A stretch of 37,813 nucleotides of DNA from Candidatus Aenigmatarchaeota archaeon (GTDB lineage Archaea > Aenigmatarchaeota > Aenigmatarchaeia > GW2011-AR5 > JAGGXF01). Shown here piece after piece: positions 6,177 to 14,521 of this stretch. The notes under the pieces are model-generated. The model made no database searches and was not told where the DNA came from. It saw nothing but the letters and a program-made list of their open reading frames with translations. A program made the position numbers and the translations under genes. The stretch's first letter is position 1. Every line of letters begins with the position of its first letter. The DNA lies in the NCBI GenBank assembly GCA_021157845.1, contig JAGGVU010000008.1, forward strand, positions 1 through 37,813, given 5' to 3'.

Positions 6177-8987
6177 ATGGTATTCAGACAATTTTCAAAA
6201 GAAATCCAAAAACTTATAGAAAAAAAAGGGTTTACAGAACCGACAATCAGTCAAAAAATGGGCATCCCTGAAATTCTTAGTGGAAAAAATGTATTAATAA
6301 TAGCTCCAACAAGCTCTGGAAAAACAGAATCAGCTTTCCTCCCTTTATTAGACATAATTCATAGAAAAAAAATGAAACCGGTATCCCTTTTATATATAAC
6401 TCCTCTCAAATCCTTGAACAGAGACATGTTAAAAAGGTTATTCTGGTGGGCAGATAATCTTGACATTGATATTACTGTTAGGCATGGGGATACGAGCCAG
6501 CAAGAAAGAAAAGAACAGAGAGAAATGCCGGCAAAGGTTTTCATAACAACTCCAGAAACGTTGGGTGCTATTTTGCCCGGTAAAAAAATGCGAAAACATC
6601 TCAGAAACGTTGAGTTTGTAATAGTCGATGAAATACACGAATTGTGTGAAAATAAACGCGGGACACAACTTTCATTGCTTCTTGAAAGACTTAAAAATAT
6701 AGCTGGTGATTTCCAAAGAATTGGTTTATCTGCAACTGTCGGATCACCAAAAGCAGTTGCTGAATTTCTCGGAAAAAATGTAAAAATAATCAGAGCAGAT
6801 AGTGAAAAAAAATTTAAAATAAAGGTAATTCTGCCAGAAGAAAATGCAAAAAAAACAGCAGATCAACTGTTAATAACAGAATCAGCAGCAGCAAGATTAA
6901 ACGCCTTATATAAAATTATTAACAACCATAAATCATCGCTTGTGTTTACAAATACCAGACAAACAGCAGAGGTTTTATCATCGAGATTAAGACAATTGGA
7001 TAAAGAGTTTTTACAAGATGTTCATCACTCATCTATATCGAAGGTAGCGAGGATAAATATAGAAGAAAATTTCAAAAAAGAAAAACTTAAGACGCTTATA
7101 TGTACGTCTTCTCTTGAACTTGGAATAGATATAGGGTCTATTGAAACAGTCATTCAGTATATGTCACCACGACAGACAATAAAGCTTATTCAGCGTGTTG
7201 GGAGATCTGGCCACACAATAAAAGAAGAATCAAAAGGCATTATCCTAGCGTCTTCGGACGATGATATTTTTGAATCAGCAGTTATAGCAAAGCGCGCCTT
7301 AGAAAAGCGGTTAGAAAAGATAAAAATATACAAAGAGCCAAAAGATGTTCTTGCTTCCCAGATTGTGGGGCTAACATTAGAAAAATACGGAATAACTAGC
7401 AAAGAAATATTTTCTATCATTAAGGAAGCATATCCATTTAGAAAGATGGAAGAAAAAGAATTTATAAAACTTATAAAATTCCTGGCAAACCTCCATTTCT
7501 TTTGGCTTAGCCCATATAAAGCTAATAAAAACAGCTGTGGTGAAAATTACCGGTTAAGAAGGTCCAGAAAAGCGTGGCAGTATTATTATGAAAATCTTTC
7601 AACTATACCAGACATCTGGAGATATAAAGTAATAAGTGTAGTTGAGAACGAACCAGTTGGATATTTAGACGAAGGATTTGTTGCAGAATATGGAGAACCC
7701 GGCAATAGCTTTGTATTCAGGGGAAGAACATGGAAAATAGTAGACATATCTGAAAATAAAGTATTTGTAGAGCCATTTGAAGACATGCAGTCTGCTGTTC
7801 CTGCATGGGAAGGTGAACTAATTCCAGTCTCACTAACTGTTGCCAAAGAGGTTGGAGAGCTAAGAAAAACTATAGCAAAAGCGTTGAATTCTAAAAAAAA
7901 TATAATAGAAAAAATTAAACAGCAATATCATGTAAATGATTTTGGAGTAAAAAATATGATTAAAACTATAAAAAAGCAAAAAAAATATTTTGTCCCAGAT
8001 TTTTATAACTGGTTATTAGAACAGCATCAAGATTTTTTAATACTGCACACATGTGCGGGCTCTCTCGTTAACAATACACTTGGTCGTTATCTTTCTTTCA
8101 TAATAAGCGAAGAAACTGGAATTTCTGTTCAGCTTAAGACAGATCCGTACAGAATAATTATAAAGAGTTTTGCAAAACCAGAACAGGTAATAAAAATTTT
8201 AAATAATGCGCATGACATGAAAAACACGCTAATAAAAAACCTTGAACGCTCTTCACTTTTCAAATGGCGGTTTATCCACGTCGCCAAAAGATTTGGAGTT
8301 ATGCAAAGAAATGTAAAATTTCAAAACATCAGCTTACCTAAGGTTATAGATATATATCGTAACTCACCTCTATATGATGAAACATTAAAGGAGATTTTCA
8401 AGGAGAAGATGGACTTAGCAAATACAAAGAAAATTTTGGACATGATAAAGAATGGCCAAATAAAAATAAAATTTATAAAAAAGTTGACCCCACTTGGGGA
8501 GATAGGGCTATTATACCAGTTCTCAGAAATTATGAAACCTAAAACGCCAAAGCATGAAATTTTCCGGGCCTTCAAGAAACGCCTGCTTAATACAAAGCTT
8601 CAGCTCATATGCACGCATTGCCTCAACTACCATATTGTAAAAAGCGTAAAAAATATAAAAAACCAGCCAGTATGCCCAAAATGTGGGTCTGGCCTTTTGG
8701 CTGTCTTAAGCAAATATAATAACAATGCGCTCAAATTACTTAAAAAAGAAAAATCAGTTAAGCTAACTAAAAAAGAAAAAAAAGAAATTGAAAAAATGCA
8801 AAGAACTGCGAGTCTTATGATAACCTATGGCAAAAAATTTGCAATGGTTCAGGCGGCAAGGGGAGTTGGCCCTGAAACAGGGGCGCGCATCCTTGCAAAA
8901 CTTCCAAAGGACGAAGAGCAACTCTTAAAATACATATTTGAAGCTGAAAAAAATTATCAAAAAAACAAAAAATATTGGAAAGAATAA
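6177..8987 (+). CDS. lhr: Lhr-like ATP-dependent DNA/RNA helicase
   Basis: A 936-residue superfamily 2 helicase. Motifs in order: Walker A APTSSGKT (43-50), motif Ib and TPET, DEIHEL (151-156), SATVG (185-189), motifs IV-V around FTNTRQTAEVL and TSSLELGIDIG, and motif VI QRVGRSGH. The region after RecA2 has the winged-helix and Lhr-core segments (WKIVDISENKVFVEPFEDM, which is typical of Lhr). A C-terminal zinc-binding CxxC...CPKCG module (about 812-838) is followed by a basic helical tail with GVGPETGARILAKL, a helix-hairpin-helix-like piece. Lhr proteins unwind DNA or DNA:RNA hybrids and are implicated in repair and replication restart. It lies directly downstream of the phosphoesterase. Confidence 0.93.
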   Translation: MVFRQFSKEIQKLIEKKGFTEPTISQKMGIPEILSGKNVLIIAPTSSGKTESAFLPLLDIIHRKKMKPVSLLYITPLKSLNRDMLKRLFWWADNLDIDITVRHGDTSQQERKEQREMPAKVFITTPETLGAILPGKKMRKHLRNVEFVIVDEIHELCENKRGTQLSLLLERLKNIAGDFQRIGLSATVGSPKAVAEFLGKNVKIIRADSEKKFKIKVILPEENAKKTADQLLITESAAARLNALYKIINNHKSSLVFTNTRQTAEVLSSRLRQLDKEFLQDVHHSSISKVARINIEENFKKEKLKTLICTSSLELGIDIGSIETVIQYMSPRQTIKLIQRVGRSGHTIKEESKGIILASSDDDIFESAVIAKRALEKRLEKIKIYKEPKDVLASQIVGLTLEKYGITSKEIFSIIKEAYPFRKMEEKEFIKLIKFLANLHFFWLSPYKANKNSCGENYRLRRSRKAWQYYYENLSTIPDIWRYKVISVVENEPVGYLDEGFVAEYGEPGNSFVFRGRTWKIVDISENKVFVEPFEDMQSAVPAWEGELIPVSLTVAKEVGELRKTIAKALNSKKNIIEKIKQQYHVNDFGVKNMIKTIKKQKKYFVPDFYNWLLEQHQDFLILHTCAGSLVNNTLGRYLSFIISEETGISVQLKTDPYRIIIKSFAKPEQVIKILNNAHDMKNTLIKNLERSSLFKWRFIHVAKRFGVMQRNVKFQNISLPKVIDIYRNSPLYDETLKEIFKEKMDLANTKKILDMIKNGQIKIKFIKKLTPLGEIGLLYQFSEIMKPKTPKHEIFRAFKKRLLNTKLQLICTHCLNYHIVKSVKNIKNQPVCPKCGSGLLAVLSKYNNNALKLLKKEKSVKLTKKEKKEIEKMQRTASLMITYGKKFAMVQAARGVGPETGARILAKLPKDEEQLLKYIFEAEKNYQKNKKYWKE

Positions 8988-9033
8988 CAAATTAATAGTT
9001 AACCGTTAAGATAAATTATTTCGAGATGACGCT

Positions 9034-9933
9034 ATGAACGAAGAACTAAAGAAAAAATATATCTTGGCTGGCAAAATAGCTGGCGAGGCTAGGGAATTTG
9101 CAAGACAAATGACCAAGCCGGGTGCAAAAATTAGAGACATATGCCAAAAAACTGAGGAAAAAATAAGAGAGCTTGGTGGCGAACCCGCATTCCCAACAAA
9201 TATATCTATAAATGAACGCGCTGCACATGATACAGCTCTTTCCAATGATGAGCGTGTTATAAAAGAGGGCGACCTTGTTAAAATAGATGTCGGCGCCCAC
9301 GTAGATGGATATATAGGAGATACTGCATGCTCTGTTACATATAATAAATCTTATGAAACTCTTATAAAAGCTGTTGAAAACGCGCTATCCGAAGCAATAA
9401 AATTATGCACACCTGGTCGAAAATTAGAAGAAATATCAGCCACAATAGAAAAAATAATAAAGAGTTATGGGTACCTGCCGATATCAAACCTTACTGGGCA
9501 TGGACTGGAAAGATTTAATCTTCATGCACAACCGCAAATACTTAACGTATCTTGCAAAACAACATACCAGTTGAAAGAAGGGCAAGTCATAGCTATAGAG
9601 CCATTTGCTACACTTCCGAGCGGTGCCGGAAAAATAAAAGACATTGCTGAAAAAAAAATATACATGCTAATCAACCCCAAACCTGTCAGAAATAGAAATG
9701 CTAAATTAATTATGAATTTCGCAAAAAGATATAATGGTCTCCCATTTGCGCTGCGATGGCTGCCTGTGCAAGGATTTGGACTGTTGGTTGCCTTAAAAGA
9801 GCTCGAGCAAAAAAACATTATCTACGACTATCCTGTCCTTAGCGAGATAAATAAAGAGCCGATAAGTCAGGCAGAACATACTGTAATAGTAGCAGAAGAG
9901 CCGATTGTCACAACAGAAATAAGAGCAAAATAA
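9034..9933 (+). CDS. map: Methionine aminopeptidase, type II
   Basis: Removes initiator methionine from nascent proteins in the cytoplasm. The 299-residue sequence has the full 'pita-bread' metal ligand set: Asp85 (KIDVGAHVDG), Asp96 (GDTAC), His156 (TGHGLE), Glu189 (AIEPFAT) and Glu281 (AEHTVIV), plus the substrate-binding His65 (AAHDTA). An insertion of about 60 residues between His156 and the last Glu, including RWLPVQGFGL, is the helical subdomain that defines type II enzymes of archaea and eukaryotes. Length is normal for archaeal MetAP. GAGATGA is placed before the ATG. It stands alone with short flanks, 46 bases after lhr. Confidence 0.94.
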   Translation: MNEELKKKYILAGKIAGEAREFARQMTKPGAKIRDICQKTEEKIRELGGEPAFPTNISINERAAHDTALSNDERVIKEGDLVKIDVGAHVDGYIGDTACSVTYNKSYETLIKAVENALSEAIKLCTPGRKLEEISATIEKIIKSYGYLPISNLTGHGLERFNLHAQPQILNVSCKTTYQLKEGQVIAIEPFATLPSGAGKIKDIAEKKIYMLINPKPVRNRNAKLIMNFAKRYNGLPFALRWLPVQGFGLLVALKELEQKNIIYDYPVLSEINKEPISQAEHTVIVAEEPIVTTEIRAK

Positions 9934-9988
9934 AATATTTATAATTTTCTTAACAGAGTTTTAAATTCTTTTTTGATATAATTATATC

Positions 9989-10492
9989 ATGGTTGTGGTT
10001 ATTGATGATGGGCAAGGATTTACAAACTTTGTGACCAAAGAAAATATCATAAAGTCAAAAGAAGCCTTGAAAACAGTTAAAAAAGCAGATGCTGTTATAC
10101 TTTCTAACAATATTGATGAAAATGCATGTGAAAAAATAGTTAAAAATTTATCCTCCCCATGCTTAGCAGTTGGAAAGTCTGCAGCAATAGTTGCCAAAGT
10201 ATTTGGTGCAAAATCTGAAGGTAATATAAAAAATAAAAGAGCGATTATTATAAAGGCCCATTCTCCCATTACACTTGGGCTTAAAAAACGCTTTGTAGCA
10301 GATGGTTCAGTATATAAAATAAAAGACATGCCAGAAGATTTTAAAATAATTGCAAACTCGCGCCTTGGGATAGAAATATATCAACATATACAATTTCCTA
10401 TATTTGGTGTCTGCTTTTCTGCTGGAACTGAAATAAAAACGATTGTAAAAAATTTTTTGAGCTTTCTGGGCATATGGAAAAAATATCACTAA
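9989..10492 (+). CDS. Degenerate GMP synthase amidotransferase subunit (GuaAa-like), triad lost
   Basis: 167 residues that align along their whole length with archaeal GuaAa, the class I glutamine amidotransferase subunit of GMP synthase. The N-terminus MVVVIDDGQGF matches the GuaAa 'ILDNGGQ' strand, and DAVILSNN the 'GIILSGG' strand. SSPCLAVGKSAA (55-66) sits where 'PILGICLGHQ' should be. The C-terminal MPEDFKIIANS, PIFGVCFSAG and IVKNFL match 'PEGFEILA', 'PIYGVQFHPE' and 'ILKNFL'. The catalytic Cys is Gly62, and the catalytic His and Glu of FHPE are Ser144 and Gly146, so glutaminase chemistry should be impossible. The ATP-PPase partner is encoded at 20302-21549. It could be a regulatory or structural pseudo-subunit, or an unrelated fold-mate. 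The alignment is mine by eye. Confidence 0.65.
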   Translation: MVVVIDDGQGFTNFVTKENIIKSKEALKTVKKADAVILSNNIDENACEKIVKNLSSPCLAVGKSAAIVAKVFGAKSEGNIKNKRAIIIKAHSPITLGLKKRFVADGSVYKIKDMPEDFKIIANSRLGIEIYQHIQFPIFGVCFSAGTEIKTIVKNFLSFLGIWKKYH

Positions 10493-10597
10493 ATGAGTTG
10501 AAAATTAATAAAATTCTGCCAAAAGATTGGAAAAAGCATATCTCTATTTCTGTAATCAAGTTAGGATAAACATCTCTAGAAACGCCTTCAACAACTC

Positions 10598-10631
10598 TGG
10601 CAATAAAAAAACTATTGCCAATCTTTTTTTT
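10598..10631 (+). terminator. Hairpin plus T-run after the GuaAa-like gene
   Basis: A perfect eight-base stem, TGGCAATA (10598-10605) with TATTGCCA (10613-10620), encloses a seven-base loop. It is followed by ATC and eight consecutive T (10624-10631). This has the form of an intrinsic terminator for plus-strand transcripts from the GuaAa-like gene, placed about 105 bases after its stop and just before the convergent membrane-protein gene. Archaea generally terminate at T-runs; the hairpin is a bonus. Confidence 0.55.
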
Positions 10632-10643
10632 AATTCAGCCCAG

Positions 10644-10931
10644 CTACTTTAAGTCAAACTTAATTCCGCCAATTTTTTTGGCAACAAAGTTATATATTAT
10701 TGCTATTAGGCCACCTGTGATAAAACCAGCAACTGCGTAGACAATTACTGCCACTATGATTGCGGATATCCCAATACCAACTCCTGCCATAACTGAACCA
10801 AACAATGCTCCAGCCGTTGCTCCGAATAACGATATAAAAATACCTGCAATTAACCCAAAAATTGCCATTACCACTGAATAGATTTTTGCAACAGACATAA
10901 CGTCTAATTTTTTCAGAGTTTTCATAGCCAT
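10644..10931 (-). CDS. Small two-helix membrane protein
   Basis: 95 residues. The N-terminal KKLDVMSVAKIYSVVMAIFG is followed by two long hydrophobic, Gly/Ala-rich segments (about 16-42 and 46-85) and a short basic tail FVAKKIGGIKFDLK. The 'LDVMSVAKI' start is a pattern I have seen in small archaeal and bacterial membrane proteins of unknown role (DUF3566-like), but I cannot confirm the family. GGAGGT lies six bases before ATG 10931, which supports that start over the next Met. It lies downstream of cdc48 on the same strand, 60 bases after its stop. Confidence 0.65.
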   Translation of the reverse strand: MAMKTLKKLDVMSVAKIYSVVMAIFGLIAGIFISLFGATAGALFGSVMAGVGIGISAIIVAVIVYAVAGFITGGLIAIIYNFVAKKIGGIKFDLK

Positions 10932-10990
10932 TAAAAAACCTCCAATTATAAATTATTTTGGGTATTTATATAATTTTAGTTAATTTAACT

Positions 10991-13306
10991 TTATTGTGTG
11001 TAGTCCAAATCTTCCTGCGTTGTCTTTTTTACATTGGTTAAAATTTTTTCATAAAACTTATTCATGGCCTCTGAAACAGATGGTGTCACTTCTTTAAGCG
11101 CTTTTTCAAAATCTTCTTTTGTAATAGTTTCAACATTTTCTCCACGCCTCAAAGCGTTCATCGCAGCTTCCCTGCATATCAGTTCGATATCTGCGCCAGT
11201 ATAGTTTTTGGTATTTTTTGCAAGCTCTTTCAGGTCAACATCTTTGCTGATTGGCATTTTTTTTGTATATATTTTAAATATTTCAAGCCTTGCTTTTTCG
11301 TCTGGAGTTGGAACAAGTATTTGCCTTTCGAATCTACCTGGCCTTAACAAAGCCGGATCAAGTATATCAGGTCTGTTCGTTGTTGCTATAACAACAACGC
11401 CATGCAACTCTTCAAGTCCGGATATTTCTGTAAGTATCTGTGAAACGATCCTTTCTGTATGCGTTTCTATAGAAGAACCTCTGGCAGGAACAAGAGAATC
11501 TATTTCGTCAAAAACTATTATTGAGGGTGATACTTGCTTTGCCTTTTTAAATATATCTCTTATCCGTTTCTCTGACTCTCCAACCCACTTGCTCATTATT
11601 TCAGGTCCTCTTATAGCTATGAAATTGGCATTAGACTCGTTTGCAACAGCTTTTGCTAACAGAGTCTTGCCTGTTCCTGGCGGACCGTACAGCAAAATTC
11701 CTGATGGCGCCCTTATTCCAAGTTTTTTAAATCTATCTGGATATTTTAAAGGCCACTCAACAGATTCTTTCAATTTTTCCTTTGCTTCCTCAAGCCCGCC
11801 AATATCATCCCATGAAACATTTGGTATCTCTAACAATACTTCACGCATGGCAGAAGGCTCGACTATATTCAAAGCATAGTCAAAGTCTTTTTTTGTGACA
11901 ATAAGTTTTTCCAAAATAGATTTTGGCAGTGGCTTGTCTTCTTTTATTTCTGATAACTCTGATGTTACCCTTCTAAGTGCGTGCATTGCTGCCTCTTTTG
12001 TTAATGCCTCTAAATCAGCACCAACATATCCATATGTTATATTTGCAAGTTTATCCAAATCAACATCGTTGGATATTGGTATGCCTCTTGTATGAATCTC
12101 TAGTATTTCCTTTCTTCCCTCTTTATTTGGAACGCCTATTTCTATCTCTCTGTCAAATCTTCCTGGTCTTCTCAGGGCGGGATCAACAGCATCTGGCCTA
12201 TTTGTAGCTGCTATAACAATAACCTTGCCCCTTGACTTTAACCCATCCATTAGTGTCAGTAGTTGTGAAACAACTCTTCTTTCCACTTCTCCTGTCACAT
12301 CTTCCCTTTTTGGTGCTATTGCATCTACTTCGTCCACAAATATAATTGATGGTGCATTCTTCGAGGCTTCATCAAATATTTTTCTAAGATTTTCCTCACT
12401 CTGGCCATACCATTTGCTCATTATCTCAGGGCCGTTTATAGATATAAAATGAGCTCCAGATTCGTTTGCAACAGCTTTTGCTAACAGAGTCTTACCTGTT
12501 CCTGGCGGACCGTGTAATAAAACCCCTTTTGGCGGTTCTATCCCAAGTCTTTCAAATAATTCGGGATGCTTCAATGGAAGTTCAATCATTTCTCTAACTT
12601 TTCTTATCTCTTCATGAAGCCCGCCCAAGTCCTCATATGTAACTTCTGGTATCGCCTCCTCCTTAACAGGAGCTTCTGCTCTTTCTTTAACTTCTAACTC
12701 TGTAGATTCTGTAACTCTTACAATGCCTTTTGGCCTTGTATTCACAATAATAAATTTATGCTCACCAAAACCACCTAAAAAGTTATTTCCAAAATTAAAG
12801 TTAACGCCCGTAATTCCAAATGACTTTAATAATTCATTAAATGGGTCTTCGAAAGAGTCAAAATCCTGATCTCCCCTTCTTCTGACAACAGGGTTTGGTA
12901 TTATTATATCTCCTGTTTTAAAAGGTCGCATCAATAATTTTCTCTTAAAGAATTCTGGGTTTGCCTTAACAATAACATCATTTCGCGCAGGAGCTACAAC
13001 AACGTATTCAGCGTCTTTCACATCTGCCTTTTTTATCTTAACCATTTCTCCTATACTTGTTCCTGCATTTCTTCGAACAATTCCGTCTATTCTTATTATT
13101 TTTTTACCTATATCAGACGGATAAGCCCTGACAGCTAAAGCCCCGGTTGAATTTTTTCCTTCTATTTCTATGATATCTCCTTCTTTTACACCCAATTTCT
13201 GCAGAACTTTTATGTCAACCCTTGCTATACCTCTTCCATAGTCTGTTCTGTCAGTTAATTCACCTACCCTTAAGCGCATTTCAGGTGGATTCTGCTTCCC
13301 AAACAT
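10991..13306 (-). CDS. cdc48: Cdc48/p97 (VAT)-type double AAA+ ATPase
   Basis: A 771-residue hexameric unfoldase of the CDC48 family, which extracts and unfolds proteins for degradation or remodelling. Order: N-domain with double-psi barrel (about 1-95) and four-stranded half (95-200), then D1 with Walker A GPPGTGKT (266-273), Walker [13 protein letters not shown] and arginine-finger region [11 protein letters not shown]2 follows with a second GPPGTGKT (about 538-545), [13 protein letters not shown] and [10 protein letters not shown]. The N-domain carries a Phe/Gly/Asn-rich loop (about 143-183) that is longer than in most family members I know. The C-terminus (DLDYTQ) lacks a recognisable HbYX proteasome-docking motif. 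It lies 17 bases after the conserved 13324 gene, in one operon with it. Confidence 0.95.
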   Translation of the reverse strand: MFGKQNPPEMRLRVGELTDRTDYGRGIARVDIKVLQKLGVKEGDIIEIEGKNSTGALAVRAYPSDIGKKIIRIDGIVRRNAGTSIGEMVKIKKADVKDAEYVVVAPARNDVIVKANPEFFKRKLLMRPFKTGDIIIPNPVVRRRGDQDFDSFEDPFNELLKSFGITGVNFNFGNNFLGGFGEHKFIIVNTRPKGIVRVTESTELEVKERAEAPVKEEAIPEVTYEDLGGLHEEIRKVREMIELPLKHPELFERLGIEPPKGVLLHGPPGTGKTLLAKAVANESGAHFISINGPEIMSKWYGQSEENLRKIFDEASKNAPSIIFVDEVDAIAPKREDVTGEVERRVVSQLLTLMDGLKSRGKVIVIAATNRPDAVDPALRRPGRFDREIEIGVPNKEGRKEILEIHTRGIPISNDVDLDKLANITYGYVGADLEALTKEAAMHALRRVTSELSEIKEDKPLPKSILEKLIVTKKDFDYALNIVEPSAMREVLLEIPNVSWDDIGGLEEAKEKLKESVEWPLKYPDRFKKLGIRAPSGILLYGPPGTGKTLLAKAVANESNANFIAIRGPEIMSKWVGESEKRIRDIFKKAKQVSPSIIVFDEIDSLVPARGSSIETHTERIVSQILTEISGLEELHGVVVIATTNRPDILDPALLRPGRFERQILVPTPDEKARLEIFKIYTKKMPISKDVDLKELAKNTKNYTGADIELICREAAMNALRRGENVETITKEDFEKALKEVTPSVSEAMNKFYEKILTNVKKTTQEDLDYTQ

Positions 13307-13323
13307 ATAAATTACCTCCTTTA

Positions 13324-13647
13324 TTAAATATCATTATCATCTTCTAATATAATTTTTCTCATATTCCATTCAACTTTATTAGACCACTTATTAAAATAAT
13401 CTATCATTCGTTTCATTTCTTTTAGGGCAACTATAAAAACCGAGTTATCTATTTTTATATGTGGAACTTCGTCAAGTAAACCACGCCTGTAATACTCATA
13501 TCTTTTTATCTTTCCATTTGTATTTTTTATTACCACCTGTTTCCATCCATAAAGTCCTCTAAAAAATGTGTTTCTTTCACTCGGCGACTTGAATTTTTCT
13601 GATTTAGTGCAAAAGCGGATAATAACTGCCCTCTTTTTAGTTGTCAT
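13324..13647 (-). CDS. Conserved archaeal small protein of unknown function
   Basis: A 107-residue, basic, probably cytoplasmic protein. Distinct blocks are [17 protein letters not shown] (38-54), [19 protein letters not shown] (64-82) and a C-terminal helix [16 protein letters not shown]. The pattern of Arg/Tyr/Trp-rich motifs suggests an RNA or nucleic-acid binder, and I believe similar proteins occur in other archaea, but I cannot name a family. It is the first gene of the operon that continues into cdc48 after 17 bases. Its promoter region contains the 24-bp dyad at 13688-13711; on this strand a TATA-like CTTTAAATAG sits around 13678-13687. Confidence 0.7.
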   Translation of the reverse strand: MTTKKRAVIIRFCTKSEKFKSPSERNTFFRGLYGWKQVVIKNTNGKIKRYEYYRRGLLDEVPHIKIDNSVFIVALKEMKRMIDYFNKWSNKVEWNMRKIILEDDNDI

Positions 13648-13687
13648 ATTAAATCCAATAAAATGATGGTAATAAAAACTATTTAAA

Positions 13688-13711
13688 GTTATTGTTTATG
13701 TAAACAATAAC
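13688..13711. promoter_or_regulatory. 24-bp perfect dyad between divergent promoters (operator candidate)
   Basis: GTTATTGTTTA (13688-13698) and TAAACAATAAC (13701-13711) are exact reverse complements around a TG centre. The element sits in the 101-base gap between the cdc48-operon start (13647, minus) and radB (13749, plus). It ends about nine bases before the radB TATA box and touches the TATA/BRE side of the minus-strand promoter. It is thus well placed for a dimeric regulator controlling both directions. Confidence 0.6.
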
Positions 13712-13720
13712 AAGTAAGCA

Positions 13721-13729
13721 TTAATATTT
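13721..13729 (+). promoter_or_regulatory. TATA box of radB
   Basis: TTAATATTT is centred about 24 bases before ATG 13749. There is no Shine-Dalgarno before the ATG, so radB is probably transcribed leaderless from this box. Confidence 0.45.
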
Positions 13730-13748
13730 TTCTTTTAGTTAGATAATC

Positions 13749-14435
13749 ATGAATGTCCAAAGGCTGCCAACAAATTCACCAATAGATAAGATATTGGCCG
13801 GTGGATTGGAATACGGAGTTGTTACAAATGTTTATGGCCCAGCAGGCTGTGGAAAAACAAATATAGCATTATCGTCACTATTATCTGTAAATGATGGAAA
13901 AATAATTTTCATAGATACAGAAAATAATTTCTCCCTTGAGCGTTTAGGACAATTAACAGACAGTGAAGAAATTCTGAAAAGGATAATTTTTTTCAGACCT
14001 GAAAATTGGGCAGAGCAGGTAAAAATAGTAAATCAGCTCAAAGATGTTGCTGAGAAAGAAAAAATCAAATTTATAATAGTAGATTCTCTAGTAGCACTTT
14101 ACAGGTTAGAAATTAATCAGGAAAATTTTCATAATATAAATCGGCAATTGGCTACACAGTATTCACAGCTCTCAAAAATAGCAAGGGAAAAAAACATACC
14201 AGTATTAGTGACTAATCAGATTTATTCGACAGGCTCTGGTAAGGAAGATATAGAAATGACATCAAAGACCATCGCAAGATATTGGTCAAAAGCATTGGTA
14301 GAGTTGCAGAAAACAGACAAACCAAATCACAGAGTCGGAATAGTAAGAAAGCATCGCTCATTGCCAGAAGGCAAAAGGGTAGAGTTCATAATAACAAAAA
14401 ACGGACTAGAAGAACCAAAATTTAAATTATTTTGA
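13749..14435 (+). CDS. radB: RadB recombinase paralogue
   Basis: A 228-residue RecA-fold ATPase consisting of the ATPase core only, the length typical for RadB, without the N-terminal domain of RadA. Walker A is GPAGCGKT (30-37); the Walker B strand is IIVDSLVALYRLE. The family pattern PIDKILAGGLEYGVVTNVYG and the ENNFSLERL segment are visible, as is the L2-like loop after VLVTNQIYSTG. RadB modulates RadA-mediated homologous recombination and binds DNA. It starts a plus-strand cluster with purF and pgk downstream; the link to those genes may be positional only. The dyad at 13688 suggests regulated expression. Confidence 0.92.
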   Translation: MNVQRLPTNSPIDKILAGGLEYGVVTNVYGPAGCGKTNIALSSLLSVNDGKIIFIDTENNFSLERLGQLTDSEEILKRIIFFRPENWAEQVKIVNQLKDVAEKEKIKFIIVDSLVALYRLEINQENFHNINRQLATQYSQLSKIAREKNIPVLVTNQIYSTGSGKEDIEMTSKTIARYWSKALVELQKTDKPNHRVGIVRKHRSLPEGKRVEFIITKNGLEEPKFKLF

Positions 14436-14521
14436 TTATAATAAGTTTCTACAAGACAGTCATAATATAAAAAGCTTTTGTAAAACAAAATAGTAGTATA
14501 TCGACAGGACTTGGTTTATAT

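Noticed and set aside
11208-11879. 223-codon plus-strand frame opposite cdc48.
   Set aside because: Ser/Phe/Leu-rich product typical of the antisense of a real gene. cdc48 is beyond doubt and no initiation signal is present.
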